Source: Brasenia schreberi
Taxonomy: Eukaryota > Streptophyta > Magnoliopsida > Nymphaeales > Cabombaceae
Assembly (NCBI GenBank): GCA_036023115.1
Contig: JAYKKT010000064.1
Coordinates: 2,041,501 to 2,105,500 of the forward strand
DNA: 64,000 nucleotides
Reading direction: 5' to 3'
The notes beneath the pieces are model-generated. The model did no database searches. It saw nothing but the letters and a program-made list of their open reading frames with translations, and was not told the DNA's origin. This document shows positions 36,541 through 49,739 of the stretch, in pieces. Position 1 is the first letter of the stretch, and each line of letters opens with the position of its first letter. The translations under genes were made by a program, and so were the position numbers.

Positions 36541-36996
36541 CAATTTACCTTGAATCTTCTGTGTCTAGGGCAAACCATGTGTGAGAACATAGAGATTCAA
36601 CCGTGGGCTATGCCTTCCCAATTAGTTTTCAAAGATACAAGCAAGGCGAATGCCTTACCTTGGTTAAATCTAGATCTCCCTAAGTCACAAGCCAATTATT
36701 CTAAGCTTTCATGAGATAAAGAGAAAAGAGGAGCTACAAGATTAGAATTTGATGGAAACATTGATCAGCAAAGAACACAAAGAGTCGTAATGTTGTACTT
36801 TAATTGCGTTATTGATTTCATACATAAATTATTTTATGAGCTTTGATTTCAAGCATTCGGGGATTTATGTAGTCAAAGATTTTAGCTTTTTAATTTTTTA
36901 TTATTATTAGGTACCCTCTCCGAGGTAAATTCTCAAATAGACATGACAGCTGGTACACAATGTGTTACTTTTTAAATAAGAAAAATCTCTTCCCGT

Positions 36997-36999
36997 ACC

Positions 37000-37041
<42 letters not shown>

Positions 37042-37060
37042 ATATATGTATATATATAAA
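36997..37060. repeat. (TA)n(TG)n compound microsatellite
   Basis: A TA run of about 14 units passes into TG and back into TA. Confidence 0.85.
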
Positions 37061-37280
37061 TCTATTTACTATTTAAACCTTTTAATCATTCGATCAAGGA
37101 TAAAGATTTGAAATTAAAAGTGAACTGTATTCTTATGTATTAAATATGAAGTATAAGTACAATAAATACAATGATATAATTTACTTTTAAATTCAAATCT
37201 TTGTTATTGATCGTGTTGATGAGATTGATGGTAAAAATATTTGAGAATATTTAGTCTAAATGGGATTGAGCATAAACAAA

Positions 37281-37288
<8 letters not shown>

Positions 37289-37323
<35 letters not shown>

Positions 37324-37340
37324 TATAAATATATATAAAG
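37289..37340. repeat. (TA)n microsatellite
   Basis: A TA run after an A-rich stretch, ending in AAATATATAAATATATA and a short GA run. Confidence 0.85.
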
Positions 37341-38129
37341 AGAGAGAATTTCCAAAACTTATTGGCCTAGATGGATTATTCATAGTGGATGACAAGATAG
37401 GCATTGATTTCATTACTTGATGGTAAAAACCCTAATAAGTTCATGCATATATTCCGCTTTGTAAGGTCCGGGCCAACAAAAGCCAATTGGATCAGCCCAG
37501 GCGTAAGTCCATACCAGCCTTCTTTAGGTAGGGCAGCCAGCACTATGTATGCATGCATGACCTGCTTATTGACTTTCTTATGACATGACACACCAAACAT
37601 ATTGGTATATTCTATCACTCGGTCATGGTCTATGACTAATTTTTTCTTCACCACTAAGCTTAATGATTCGATGTAAGATATTTTTTTCTAATTTTCTAAT
37701 TAATTAAAACCCCGTCGTACGCAAATTGGTGCAGATAGAACACGACCTTGGTTCAAAAGAGATGAATAGTTTGTAAGCTAATATGGATTACTAAGGGTCT
37801 TATTTCTAGATTTGATGAACTATAGTTTTTTAATTCTTAAAAACAATTTATAAAATGATTGGGCAAAAGTCATTTACTTGTCTAAAAAAAATCACTCTCA
37901 AAATGAAAACGAAAAAAAAAGGGAAATATATAGAAAGAACACAAAAGAAAAGAAACTATAGAGAAAAACATATGTTTTCTTTTTGAGAAATCAGTTTTGA
38001 AAAAACCTCCTAAAGAAAACCGTACATAACAATTCAAAGTCTTACAATGTCTCTCCCATGCTTCTTCTTGAATTTTCAAATGATATGCACTTCTTCACAT
38101 TTTAGATTACAACAATACTCATTAAATAT

Positions 38130-38450
38130 AACAAGTAAGTTTTTTCTTATACTAGATGGAGTTGACTACACATATTTTTTATTTTCAAAGACATTGATTA
38201 TGTATCATACTAATAGTTAACTCAACATAAGTTAGATTATTCTTTATTATTTTCTTCTAAAACTTTTATGGTCTTATTCTTTTTTCTTTTATATTCCTAT
38301 TCTTCTTCTTTTTTATATTTTTACAGTCTACTTTCTTATACTTTCCTACAATAGTTTTCTTTAGATACATATTCAAACCATCTTAAACAAATTTTTATTT
38401 TATTATCTTATACTTATACCACTCTCAATTTATGCACACGTTATTAGAAA
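38130..38450 (-). mobile_element. old RTE LINE 3' fragment
   Basis: Starts 'aacaagtaagttttttctta' with 'actagatggagttgactaca', continues to the 'caaaccatcttaaacaa' and 'ttattagaaacaaattta' segments. Heavily diverged. Confidence 0.6.
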
Positions 38451-38843
38451 CAAATTTACAGCCATTCATTTAAAAGTAACAAGTTATATTTTATTTTTCT
38501 ATAATAACAATCAGCAACATAGGAAAAGCAAAAGAAAACTTTTAACCTTTTTAATTTGAAACAATGGCACACTTCAAGATGGTTTGCAGACACCAGCTTC
38601 TATTATTTTATTTATTAAAGGTAAATCATTTAGTAAATATATTCTCATACTTGAGTTAGATCTATCAACGTATTCCTATAGTTAGATAACCATTGCAATC
38701 GAAGGCATTGTTGGCAACCACTTGTAAAGCACTGCATATTGATTAGATTTGAACCTTAACCGAGTTTTCCCTCAAATTAGGTGGGGTTGGGTGGAGGGTT
38801 CGATAAAAATACATCGGAAATCTCATTCTTTATCCACAATTCG

Positions 38844-38847
<4 letters not shown>

Positions 38848-38919
<72 letters not shown>
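38848..38919. repeat. (GA)n microsatellite, about 35 units
   Basis: Uninterrupted GA run of about 70 bp. Confidence 0.95.
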
Positions 38920-38924
<5 letters not shown>

Positions 38925-39247
38925 GTATAATTAATAAGCCAGAAAATTCACTGTTATACTTGAGCATAAGCTTGTCCCTCTTCTCATGCCTCTCGTTTTC
39001 AAGATCTTACACGTGGGAGTTGCCAATACAAACTTAAATTGCTTCCTGATTACAGTAAGCAACATTATTCTCACTCATCGCTATGAATTTCTTTTCCATA
39101 TTTTTGTTTATCAGTTCCCGTTTTAATTCCTCTTTGGTTATACATATAAATATCTAACTTCTGAAATACTTTAATTGAACTTCATCCTCTAACTACCAAA
39201 TCAAGCAAACAATCGAGAGTGCTAAAACCAAGAAGGTGCTTTAATCT

Positions 39248-40476
39248 TCACGTCCAAAGAGTCTCCCAAACATTAGTATCATCCAGAAATCCTCCATTAG
39301 TGCCTTGCTGAAACTGGCCGAGTTGAAAGTTGGTGCTGTAATTAGTGAAAGCATCGCTTAATTCTGATGATGGTGGTTGTGATTGAAACATTTCCATGCA
39401 CAACAAGGCTACCATATTGGCTTGCTGAGTCTGCATGTTGAGTATCTCAGCTTGAGCCATCGCCAACTGCGATTGCAGCTCATTCAATTGCTTCTGCAGT
39501 TGAAATATTGTTCCGGCAGAGCCGTACACCGGATCTCGGGTTCGCGCATTCGCTTCGTAGACTAAACTGGTCACTGCATCTGCCCTTTGGGACTCTGGTA
39601 GATCCTGCAATACATTCAATTACCACTTGATCAGGGTGAAGACCATTTGTTTCTCGTTATATTCTCGTGGATACGAGGCAAAAATACAGAAGAAAAAGAT
39701 GGCACAACATTGAGAATTTAACAAAAATAAAAGTAAATATTATAAAATAATCACAAATCATATACGAAACTAGATAGTGAACACTTCAAGTTCAAACAAA
39801 ACATATAAATTTTAATGGTGATCGAAGGAGGCGATAAAACATTTATATGCAACATGCACTGTAATCTTGAGAATCTATGAATCCAAGCTCACTTCTTAGG
39901 AGCTTTGTTTTGGTTCGACTTCAGTAACAGTGGGAGGACAAAGCCAGACACACAACTTGGGTATCGAACTCGTGACCTTGGAGTTTGGGTCGACCCCTAT
40001 TAATCTTTGTGTGATGGTAGCACCCAAAAGAGTTTAGAGAAAATTAATTGTTCATTGACATTTAAAAGGTGGAAAAGACTTGTACCAGATTTTGGTATAC
40101 CTTTGCTATTCACTTAAGGGGCATTATTTTGATGGTATTTAAAAGAACTGCCCTCCTTGATGCACTAAACAATGGAACTTTTTTAAACTTGAACCACAAA
40201 ATTTTGTGATCGTTGGAGAAATTGGAGTACCTGAAGGAGCTTAATAATGTTGCTCGCACCAAAAACCCGATGAGCCGTGACGAACTTTTGGAGTTCAGAT
40301 GGAGGGAAGTAAGGGGCCAATACGCATTGCTCGACGCATCTCCGCCGGAGGATCTTGCAGGCAGCGCAAGGGGAGGCAATGTGAGGAGAACAGGCATGAG
40401 CTAGAGGAGGCGTTGCCGTTGGAGATGAAGGGGAAGAAGCAGAGGGAGAGGGTGTGAGCGACTCACTTGACTGCAT
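39248..40476 (-). CDS. LOB-domain transcription factor, LBD1/LBD11-like
   Basis: Two exons, 40476-40231 and 39604-39248, give 200 residues. The N-terminus is Ser/Pro-rich. The LOB domain has the zinc-binding block CAACKILRRRCVEQC (CX2CX6CX3C), the GAS block (FVTAHRVFGASNIIKLLQ, interrupted by the intron right after LLQ) and a coiled-coil stretch after DPVYG with regularly spaced Leu (LQKQLNELQSQL). This is a class I LBD protein; DLPESQRADAV and the surrounding block resemble LBD1 and LBD11, which act in vascular cambium and organ growth. An upstream in-frame ATG at 40539 would leave almost no leader behind the TATA box at 40591, so 40476 is preferred. The intron (626 bp) carries a SINE fragment. 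Confidence 0.92.
39924..39990 (-). mobile_element. SINE fragment in the LBD intron
   Basis: Reverse strand shows box B-like GAGTTCGATACCC and the 3' domain (gtgtgtctggctttgtcctc) of the family at 35798-35910. The 5' half is missing. Confidence 0.6.
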
Positions 40477-40587
40477 TTTTGCTTTTTTGGATGGACGAAA
40501 CGAGAAACAGAAACTTACCGGAGGAGATGAAGAAAACAAAAAGGAGAGCGATCTTATCGTTCTCCCTTGGTTTGGATCGCATTGAAT

Positions 40588-40601
40588 GCCTTATATATAG
40601 A
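40588..40601 (-). promoter_or_regulatory. TATA box of the LBD gene
   Basis: CTATATATAAGG on the reverse strand, about 115 bp before the chosen ATG at 40476. Confidence 0.7.
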
Positions 40602-40659
40602 GGCGATCGCGTGCTGACGTCAGACGCCAGCTTTGAATTTTCCAATTCCTGATGGTCAA

Positions 40660-40830
40660 GGCCAGGCTAACGTGACCGGTTTCAATTCGGTTCGAAGGTT
40701 TAGATTGGAACCGAACCGGTCATAAAACTGTAGGAAATTGGAATAAAAAGACTTCCGGTTTGGTTAAGGTTCATGATTAAAAAACTGATCTGAAATCAAA
40801 ATCCAAACCAACAGTTTCAAACAGCCATCT
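40660..40830. repeat. GAACC/GGTTC-rich repeat upstream of the LBD gene
   Basis: Dense GGTTC, GAACC and AACCGAACCGG words directly upstream of the LBD promoter. Confidence 0.5.
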
Positions 40831-41944
40831 ATAGTATATAATAAATCAAACTTTCATTATCACATGTTGATTAATAGTACAACCATCGGCTGCACTCCAT
40901 AGTTGAGCTTGGTGAGGAGTTCGACTCCTGCAAGACACTTCTACTCGAAGTTATTTGGCGCTCCTTGCCGAGTTCTTTCAAATAATCAGAAGCTCAACTC
41001 GCCCATCCGGGTTTGGTTAGCGGAATTTTTTTTTTAGGCGGAACATGTGGGCACCATCAGGTGTGGTCCAGTAACTAAGTCCTCATAGGTCGGGGCCTGT
41101 ATCCAAATCCAGACCCAAGAAAACTTTGATGGATCTGTTACCTTGGGTAGAGCCACCCGACGACCCAACTAAACCCTACCCCGGAAACAGCATCCAGTTT
41201 GAGGGTTAGGAGCTGGGTTCGGGTTGTTCCAAAGTGACCTAACAAAATAAGGTCGGGTTGGGTGGACCCATACTCGACAAGAACATGCATATACAATGTA
41301 TATTATCTATCATATTTATGAAATATATACTATTTTATGTGTGCATGTATACCTATACATACATAACATATACCATGCTACATATTATAATACGGGGAAC
41401 TCACCATCCCCTCCAAATTCAAAGATATCCCGACCAAGTCTAATGGCATAAGCCGGGAACGGATTGTCTCGGCCTTCACTGGCAAACTCCAAGCCAAGTC
41501 GCTTCTTAACTCGTACGACTGGTACTGACTGGAAATTATCAAGAATCCAAATTTAATGGCTTTTTAGTCATTTGTGGAATTTCTAAACTACCAACAATGT
41601 ATTCCCAATAAATAAATAAATAAATATATGTATATGTGCGTACGTATATAGTCAACTGGATCAAGCACGAGGGCAGCGTTCATTTTTTTGCTGCTGACAC
41701 TTTTGTCAAAGAAGGTGAAAGATTTGACCTTTTAGATGGATCCAATTTCCTCTTTTATATTTACGAATAACTTATATACTAGAGACAAAAGGGTTAGAAA
41801 AAAAGGAAAATAATAATAATTTGCATGGGAAGGAGGTTCCAGTTGTAATATGAACGGGTCAGATCCACTTGTGGAACCTCGATAAATCTATCCTCCACTA
41901 GGATATCCAGACCCATAGTTTAATGGGTGTTGAATGTAAGAGCT

Positions 41945-42005
41945 AAATGGTGTGCATCGCACTGTCAAAACCAGGTCTCGGGTTCAAACCCGGCACGGGG
42001 AACCC
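41945..42005 (+). other. tRNA-like sequence
   Basis: A box A-like stretch (aagagctaaatgg) is followed by a perfect box B-like ggttcaaacc within a CGGG/CCCG stem. No full cloverleaf or acceptor stem could be built, so this is a tRNA pseudogene or the head of another SINE. Confidence 0.45.
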
Positions 42006-42329
42006 CAACTGTTGAAGAAAATTACCAAACTAATTTAAATTAGGCCATTAATAGTCAGTCAGACTTGGTGCCGTAGACTAATTACAAGCTTAATTTGTTA
42101 AACAAGGCCATTGTTTATGTAAATGATTGTTGGTGTCGCGGGTTTGGATAGGTTTGGCCAGGCTAGACCAACTGGGTAGGCAAGGCCTGCCCTGATCCAC
42201 CAGACCTATTTGGTTGATCTTATAAGGGTTCATATACAAAGGAAATTCGAAGGCCACACTCGCCTGCAAAACATAATGAATTTATTCACAAAAGAGAAAA
42301 GTTTAAAGTTGACCACCGTTTGCACTTTG

Positions 42330-42450
42330 TGCTAAGGTTCAACCAGATGCGACCGGTATAGGTTTGGAGGGGAAGAGTCACAGTTTGGTTCAGGTTTTAG
42401 GTTATGGTGAAACTGGAATCGATGGTTCGGAACTGTTGGTTCTGGTCATG
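42330..42450. repeat. GAACC/GGTTC-rich repeat
   Basis: Short stretch with 'gttcaaccaga', 'ggtttggag', 'ggttcgg' words, like the other members of this repeat class. Confidence 0.4.
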
Positions 42451-42653
42451 GTCATTCATGTTTTGCTTTTCAAAGATTAAAAAAGTGTAGCAATAAAAAA
42501 TAATTATATATATAAAGAGAGGAGGAGGAGGAGCTACTAGATAACTTCTCATGCTAGACATTAATTGATCATTATCACTGTTCGTACGATTAATTGGATG
42601 GTTTGGATCATCCGGCAGAGTCTCGCATGAAAGTGCATCTAACAATTCTCGGT

Positions 42654-42658
<5 letters not shown>

Positions 42659-42703
<45 letters not shown>
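42659..42703. repeat. (TA)n microsatellite
   Basis: About 22 TA units. Confidence 0.9.
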
Positions 42704-42705
<2 letters not shown>

Positions 42706-43028
42706 ATGCTTAATCCCTTTTTCACAAAGTTTTATCGATTCGACTGTTGTGATCTATCTTCCATAACCTTAATCTAGTGTCCAAAATCAACCTTCATCAG
42801 TCACTAAGACTTACTAAAAAGTCATAAAACCATTTATATATACAAATATTATTTAGGTTCTTTTAGGTGGATTTGATGGTAACAATGATGGTTTTGATAA
42901 GTAACAAGCAATTTTGAGTGATAGAGTAGTAGTGAGAGGTGATAGATGATGATGATTGATGTTTGAATATGTGAAATAAGAAACAAGAGATTGGGCACCA
43001 TGCTCAATTGAATATGGACCATTACATG

Positions 43029-43036
43029 CACACACG

Positions 43037-43072
<36 letters not shown>
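43029..43072. repeat. (CA)n(TA)n compound microsatellite
   Basis: A CA run passes directly into a TA run. Confidence 0.9.
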
Positions 43073-43912
43073 AAGCAATCCCATAGTTTAATGAAAAATA
43101 CTGGTCATGCAAAAGAATCTCCCTATAAAGCAATCCCAGAGTTTAATGAAAAAAAATACTGGTCATGCAAAAGAACATAGAGTGCCGACTTGTTTGAAAG
43201 GAAACGGTTGATTTTTGAAGCCACCGGAGTTGAAAAACAACCCGTAGGAACTGCTCCTTCTCCTACTCCTGCCTGTATCCCCCAACAGGGATTAACAAAG
43301 ACGGGGTTCGCGAGGACGTTGAACAAAAGACAGACGTATTAGGTGGTTTCCTGCTGGGCTTGAGAAGGCCCGATCGGCTCGTTTGGTTCCAACGCAGATG
43401 GTGTGCGGGGCTCTGATTTTGTGGTGAGTGCCATGTTCGTTCGTGCCATATTATATCGTGTTACTATCAGAAACAGGTCAACCAAACATGACCCGTTCTT
43501 TGAGTGGACACAAAAACGGATTTGTTGGGTCTTGTCTATGTTTGGATGTTATATTGTCGAGAAACTTGTGTTCTGCTTACGTATATTTCATGTTCATCTG
43601 GAAAACAGATCAACCCAAAACCCAAGTATATTTCATGTTCATCTAATTTTCGTGTCATGTTTGTATTGCTTTCCCCTATTTATAGTTCTTCTTTCAAAAT
43701 TGCGGAGGATAATTTCCTCGACCTCCTTTCTCTTTGAAACTTCATAGGAACTCTTTCTCAAACTTAGAAAACTTTTGTTCTCATCATTGTTTCCTTCCCA
43801 TAGTTCCGCAGTGGGTTAATATTTTTCTCCCCAACACTATGCTTTTCCTGACTATGAGTTTTCCATGTTCATTCGTAGAATTCTTACACATATACAAAAG
43901 AAACATGTATGC

Positions 43913-43918
<6 letters not shown>

Positions 43919-43984
<66 letters not shown>
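43919..43984. repeat. (TA)n microsatellite, about 32 units
   Basis: Uninterrupted TA run followed by TATGCATGTG. Confidence 0.95.
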
Positions 43985-43989
<5 letters not shown>

Positions 43990-44251
43990 CATGTGCATGT
44001 ATATATATATACACATATAAACGAGTGATTCTATCCCGCATATCTCTAGCACTACATACTCATGCATTACCTTTGTTTTTCGGTACATGAGAAGATTCTT
44101 CTTTACATTTTCCCAAACATCTTTATAACTTTATAAATCAAACTCCCCAAAAAACAAAAGGAATGCATAAATATGTACCTTGAGAGGTTTGCAATGTCCA
44201 ACTTTCCTCTATATAAATAGATATATACATATATGTACATATTATATATAC

Positions 44252-44668
44252 CTTGGGCAGTTAATCATCAACATGTACAAAAGATGTCTGTGACAGAAAT
44301 GAAGATGTTGAGATGGATGAGTGGTCATACAAGAAAAGACCGTATACATAATGAGGTTATTAGAAACAAATTAGGAGTGACATCAATAGAGGATAAAATG
44401 AGAGAATATCGTTTAAGATGGTTTGGACATATAGAAAGAATATCAAAAGAAGAACGTGTAAGAAGGTTAGAAAAACTAAATTTGGAAAGTACTAAAAGGG
44501 GTAGAGGATGACCACAAAAGTGTTGGAAAGAAACAATAAAGAATGATCTAGCTTATTGTGAGTTAACTGCTAACATGGCACATGATAGGGATCTATAGAA
44601 ACAAAGAATCCATGTAGCTGACCCCGTCTACTATGAGAAAAGGCTTAGTTGTTGTCGTTGTTGTATAC
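44252..44668 (+). mobile_element. 5'-truncated RTE LINE with about 19-bp TSD
   Basis: 417 bp covering the RTE C-terminal domain ([30 protein letters not shown]) and tail. Flanks 'atgtacatattatatatac' (44233-44251) and 'atgtacacattatatatac' (44669-44687) differ at one base. One stop interrupts the frame near 44512. Confidence 0.85.
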
Positions 44669-44723
44669 ATGTACACATTATATATACATGCATACATATA
44701 ATATACACAGACATATACATGTG

Positions 44724-44848
<125 letters not shown>

Positions 44849-45569
44849 TATGGCAATGGCCTTTGCAAGCATCATAACATCTCCCTGGTCATAACTCGCC
44901 TAATTTATACCATCCAAAGGCTGCTAAAGGATCTAGATAAATAGCCAGATAGGTAGTTAGGATGAAGATACATGTAAGGAAGAAAAAGAGGATGAAGATA
45001 CGTGTAAGGAATGAAAGAAGAGTACGCCTTCCTGCTAAGAAACAAGAACTATGAAATGGCAGCCTTTGAAATTTTGACACGGCTAAAAAGATAGGCTGGT
45101 AAACGAACACTGCAGTGGGCGGTTGGCTTAGTAACAAGCTAGTTCGTGTTCGGTTTGTACCAAAACAGGCTGGGCATGAGCTGAACAAATCGAATCAGGG
45201 ATTTGGGTTGGATCAGTTTATCTCATTATGTATATAAAGGGTTTTAAGTACATATTCCATTGAAGACCATGTTAACCAAGGAAACTGGCAGGTATAAATG
45301 TAATTAAATGTTGAAAATCCTTCAAATTTTACAAAAAAAAAAGATATATATATTTTTTTGACATAACTTCTAATCAACAGAGAAAATTTTCTACTCAAAA
45401 TTATGTGGAAAGTAACAAAAGATTGATCCTCGGGTCTCCATGTCACACTGGTGCTTCATCAACCAAACAATTTTGAGTATTTAAGGCTTGAAGTTTCTCT
45501 ACGTATATTAGAAATACTTAAGATTGTTTGGTTGATGATGCTTTAGTGTGACCATGGTGGGCGTAGGGC

Positions 45570-46400
45570 CGATCATAGCCTAGAGAAATTTCAAGCTACT
45601 AAACATAACCACGAGAAGTGGGTGTGCACGTAGACACATATACTGATACGCACGTACTATGTGGTGGGTGTCAACATTCATGTTGATAGCGAAAAGTAAC
45701 TCACCTTTGTTGATGTTTCTTATGTTGACATTGATGACCACTGACACTGAGACTGAGATGGTTAGCAATCTTATTCATCATAAAAACTAAGAAGTCTAAA
45801 TCTGGATTAGTGACAGGCTGACCCTGCTGAAGCATCAAGTATCTTCCTGACATCAATGTGCAGTTTATTATTAGAGTCAAAAGTTTGGTAGCCACACTTG
45901 ATATTGTTGTTGCTCATGCTGTGCAAGACTTCGACCGGTTAATAGGAGAGTTGAGTACCGTAGTTTAAGGCGTTGAGCGTCATACAAATGCTTGCGAGTA
46001 TACATATGATGTTACAAGCGATTGTTTGGAACAACGCCTCCAACCGACTGAGACCGATGGTTTGTCCTTATTGCAAAAGCTCGATAAGAGCGTTGATGTC
46101 CAACCTCTATGAAGAGATAGGCTTCATAACAATATCAAATTTAGATGTTGGCTTGATTAATATAGAATCAAATGTAGTAAGGTCTTCACAAGGATCTTGT
46201 GTCAAATCCAAACGTCGGACCGCCATAACAAGTTTTTGATAAATTATGTTCCCATCATCAGTCGAAAAATGTATGATTTCCATTAGTGAGCCGTAAATCA
46301 GAGTTGAAAATTTGCAGATGACATGCAGCTCTTATTGCAGTCAAATTCCCCATGGTATCATGACCCATAGTCCGTAATACATAAATGGAAATATGGCTTC
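45570..46400. other. intergenic stretch with unrecognised short frames
   Basis: Reverse frame 45895-45701 and forward frame 45973-46239 are open but match no domain that I can recognise. Possibly a gene remnant, since composition is less AT-rich than the surroundings. Confidence 0.25.
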
Positions 46401-47360
46401 GTACTTTGAACCAAATCTAGATTACGATCCAGTTCAACCATTTAAATCATGACCTTTTGTCTCCATCTCTTTTGTCAACTGATCATCTAGGAGGACTAAA
46501 GGTCCATTCAAAAGTGGTATGTCAATCTCCTCAAGCATAGATGAGGTAATGGATGATGCCATCTAATTCAACTCCCATTATACTGATCCAGTAATCCAAA
46601 AATCCGAACATGAGGATGATCCATTTACACCCTAGTCAAGAGGCACACTATCTTTAGCTGGGTCTCGGGTCAGGGAGGTAGATCCATAATCTAAAATTCA
46701 GTTCCGAGGACCACCCGATTGCCATAACATGCCCGGTTCGGTTTGATTCCACTGTGCTTATGGCCAATGTGGCTCGAATTTCTTACAATTTCTAGCATTT
46801 TAATTGCAAAAGCAGGCTAATTAAATTATAAAAGCAATTTAGAAATTAATAATAGAAATGGTTTCTTCTAAGAAAACATGCATGTGCAGCATGATTTTCA
46901 GATAATTAAATTATAGAAATGGTTTCTTCTAAGAAATGGTTTCTTATCACTGTTTTCGCCAAACCCCCATATTAGACCTTTCGGGTGAGCATTCTAGCCT
47001 CGGAGATTTTCACTAGCTGGGTGACTTCACCTACCCAGCTATGGGAGAAGGTTCCTGGCCTCAAAGTTTCATGTGAGGTTAGTGGGAGTCTCTTTTACCT
47101 TACACTAATTTTTTTTAAGCCTTAAACTTTTAAATTAAATTATACCATCGAAAAGTAACGAGTGGACATGTTAGAAGTGGGTGGGATATAATTTTCTTAT
47201 ATATATATAGTAATTGAATCTTATCTACCACTAATGTTGTATGCTCATGTCTGACCATTACTTATAGAGGCATAAATATATAGAATTGTCTTTCGTATAT
47301 TTTCAAAAATTCTTAAATTATACAAAGTGGGCAGGATCAAGTTTTCCGATATATAAAATA

Positions 47361-47362
<2 letters not shown>

Positions 47363-47437
<75 letters not shown>
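47363..47437. repeat. (TA)n(GA)n compound microsatellite
   Basis: About 22 TA units followed directly by about 15 GA units and GGGG. Confidence 0.95.
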
Positions 47438-47440
<3 letters not shown>

Positions 47441-47710
47441 ATTGCACCCAAATTCAACTATCCAAAACACTGCTCCGCCCGTGTCCATTTCTTTTAATAA
47501 GTGAACCCTACACTTAGGTTTGCATCAACATTCTTAATGCCATACAAGTGTAAAACGTGCAATTCATGCATTTCATGAAGTTTGGTGCCAATCGATGCAA
47601 GTTTGCTACTTAATTTAGAGTAATCACCCTTTGGTATTTCACAATAAGGGAAACATACTGGAAGTCACATATGAAGAACTTTCACATCAAGACAAGGCCA
47701 TGCGCTTGCT

Positions 47711-48290
47711 CAAGCGCTGTTCGGCTAAGAAAAATCTTGTTTGATCTTGGCTCGAGCTCTTAAAATCAAGTTCACGAACTACGATCAAGCGAAGTTTAGT
47801 CGTGTTTGGCTAAGAAATGTATGGCTCAAGCGCTGTTCCGCTAAGAAAAGTCTTGTTTGATCTTGGCTCGAGCTCTTAAAATCAAGTTCACGAACTACGA
47901 TCAAGCGAAGTTTAGTCGTGTTTGGCTAAGAAATGTATATCTTAGTCTTGGCTCAATCTCTTAATATGAAGCTCATAAACCGGGATCAAGCTCATTACCC
48001 AAGCCGCGTGCGTGTTTGTTCAGCTAAGAAAGTGCTCAAACTTGGCTCGAGTTTGTAAGATGAAGTTCAGAAACTAGGTTCAAGCTCATCAATCAAGCCG
48101 ATCGCAAGCATGTTATGCTAAGAAGAGCGTGCGTCAATATTGGCTCAAGGTACTAGTTTCAAGCTCCATTAATCAAACCAAGTTCATTCTCATTCAGCTA
48201 AGAAAAGTATGGCTCAGTATTAGCTCAAGCTCTTAACATGAAGCTCACTAACTAGACTCAAACTCGTTAATCAACCCGAGTTTAAGTTTA
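47711..48290. repeat. tandem array of about 110-bp units
   Basis: Two adjacent units (47711-47825 and 47826-47938) are almost identical, each with 'cggctaagaaaaatcttgtt' or a close variant, 'ggctcgagctcttaaaatca' and 'aactacgatcaagcgaagtt'. Three further units to 48290 are clearly diverged. Confidence 0.75.
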
Positions 48291-48636
48291 TGGCCTTTAG
48301 CTAACATGAGCTGGTTTCGAAATTAATCCACATTGAGGCATAAGATAGCTCATCTCATTAACTTGACTTATTCTTAAACGAGTTGATCTCGGCTTGATGT
48401 ACATGTTTAAGCTTCGCTTATCTGTTAAAGAATCGTGCGAGTCGAACACTGGTAGAGTTTGGTCATATGGAATGCCATCTTTCTCGTGCTGCCCAACAGA
48501 GACAACGTCATGATAAAGATGGTGAGCCATGTTCCTGCATGGGCTTGAAAGTCGATAATTCTTTTCGGTACAATGTGGAGGCCGGAGTCAATACATTTGG
48601 TCAGGTATCAAACTCATGTTTAATCTGTGACGCGAC

Positions 48637-49186
48637 TAGGGATGTTCATGGGATGAAACAGGCCCAGGGATCATGGTCCCCATCCCCGTTCCCGTTGGGG
48701 ATCCATACCCATTCCCAGCCCTACGTACCCCAGGGTCTCCAAGAACCGGTCAAAACCCAACTAGAGATGGGCTCGATAAAGTTCATTATGTTTGAGTTTG
48801 ATAAACCATATTAAGGTTGGTGAGACCATACAACTGAGTCAAGCAATTCTAAATATAGCTTTGTAAATATGTAGTATATTGCATGCAGCACAGTATACAA
48901 AAGCAGTGTACAACACTATCATGAAGCAGAGCATTCCCTTTTATAACTGTGCTATCATTTCCTCTTTTTCTTGAAGAGGAATACAGTACTAAAAGAAGTT
49001 TAGAAGAGTCGGGACCAGGTTCGAGGGGAGGGGACTTTTTATGCCCGTCCTTGACCCGATCACCGTCGTGGATTTATCCACTTCCCCTATCCTTGATCCT
49101 GGCACCCATTTTCACCGCCCGAATCCACCCCATCCGGGACAGGTCCCCACAGGAAGCAGGGGACTCCGCCCCCATGAACATTCTGA
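48637..49186. mobile_element. GC-rich MITE, probably hAT-type
   Basis: 550 bp with inverted ends TAGGGATGTTCATGGG and TCAGAATGTTCATGGG, rich in GGGG/CCCC words. Flanks gacgcgac (48629-48636) and gaggcggc (49187-49194) agree at 6 of 8 positions, consistent with an old 8-bp target duplication. No coding capacity. Confidence 0.6.
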
Positions 49187-49739
49187 GAGGCGGCGTGCTG
49201 TTGAGAGTAGATATTTATTCAACAGTATGAGCCTTTATCGGTGTGTAAGGCTTAATCCAACTGTAGGCTAGACACATAAAACCCAACTGAGACACAACTC
49301 GTAGACTCAAAGAAGAAAAGGAGAATGTCATCACATCACAATTCACCAACCTGCATCAAATTCCTGTATTATCAAATCAAATCAGACTTTATAGTTGTAA
49401 TACTTTTACTATGGTCATGGGCTCTTCCCAACCCCATCTCCGTAATCCAAAAAAGGAAAATCAAAGATCAATCCACTATATTGAATTTTACTTGAAGATG
49501 ATCAGACTTATCACCTTCACCAGCAGAAGCAGCATACTTCCTTCAGAAAGCAGCAAAGTCATAAAGGTAGGATATGGTAGAGTTGTTAGATCTTTGTGGC
49601 CTTGCCTCGTGATACAACTTTTGCACCTTTTGGTGCTTTGCAGTGGGTCTATTCTCATTTATCGAAAAAAGGTTCAGATTCATTATTGTCTCATAACGAA
49701 ATCATGTGGTATCACTATGATGCAAAAATGATTCTTCAC

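Noticed and set aside
39248..39619. Separate small leucine-zipper gene
   Set aside because: It is the second exon of the LBD gene: the frame joins LLQ to DLPESQRADAV across a proper intron.
43734..44090. 118-residue frame with tyrosine-isoleucine repeats
   Set aside because: It is a translation of the (TA)n microsatellite; the same applies to the frames at 7527-7829, 10768-11128, 44649-44894 and 60077-60410.
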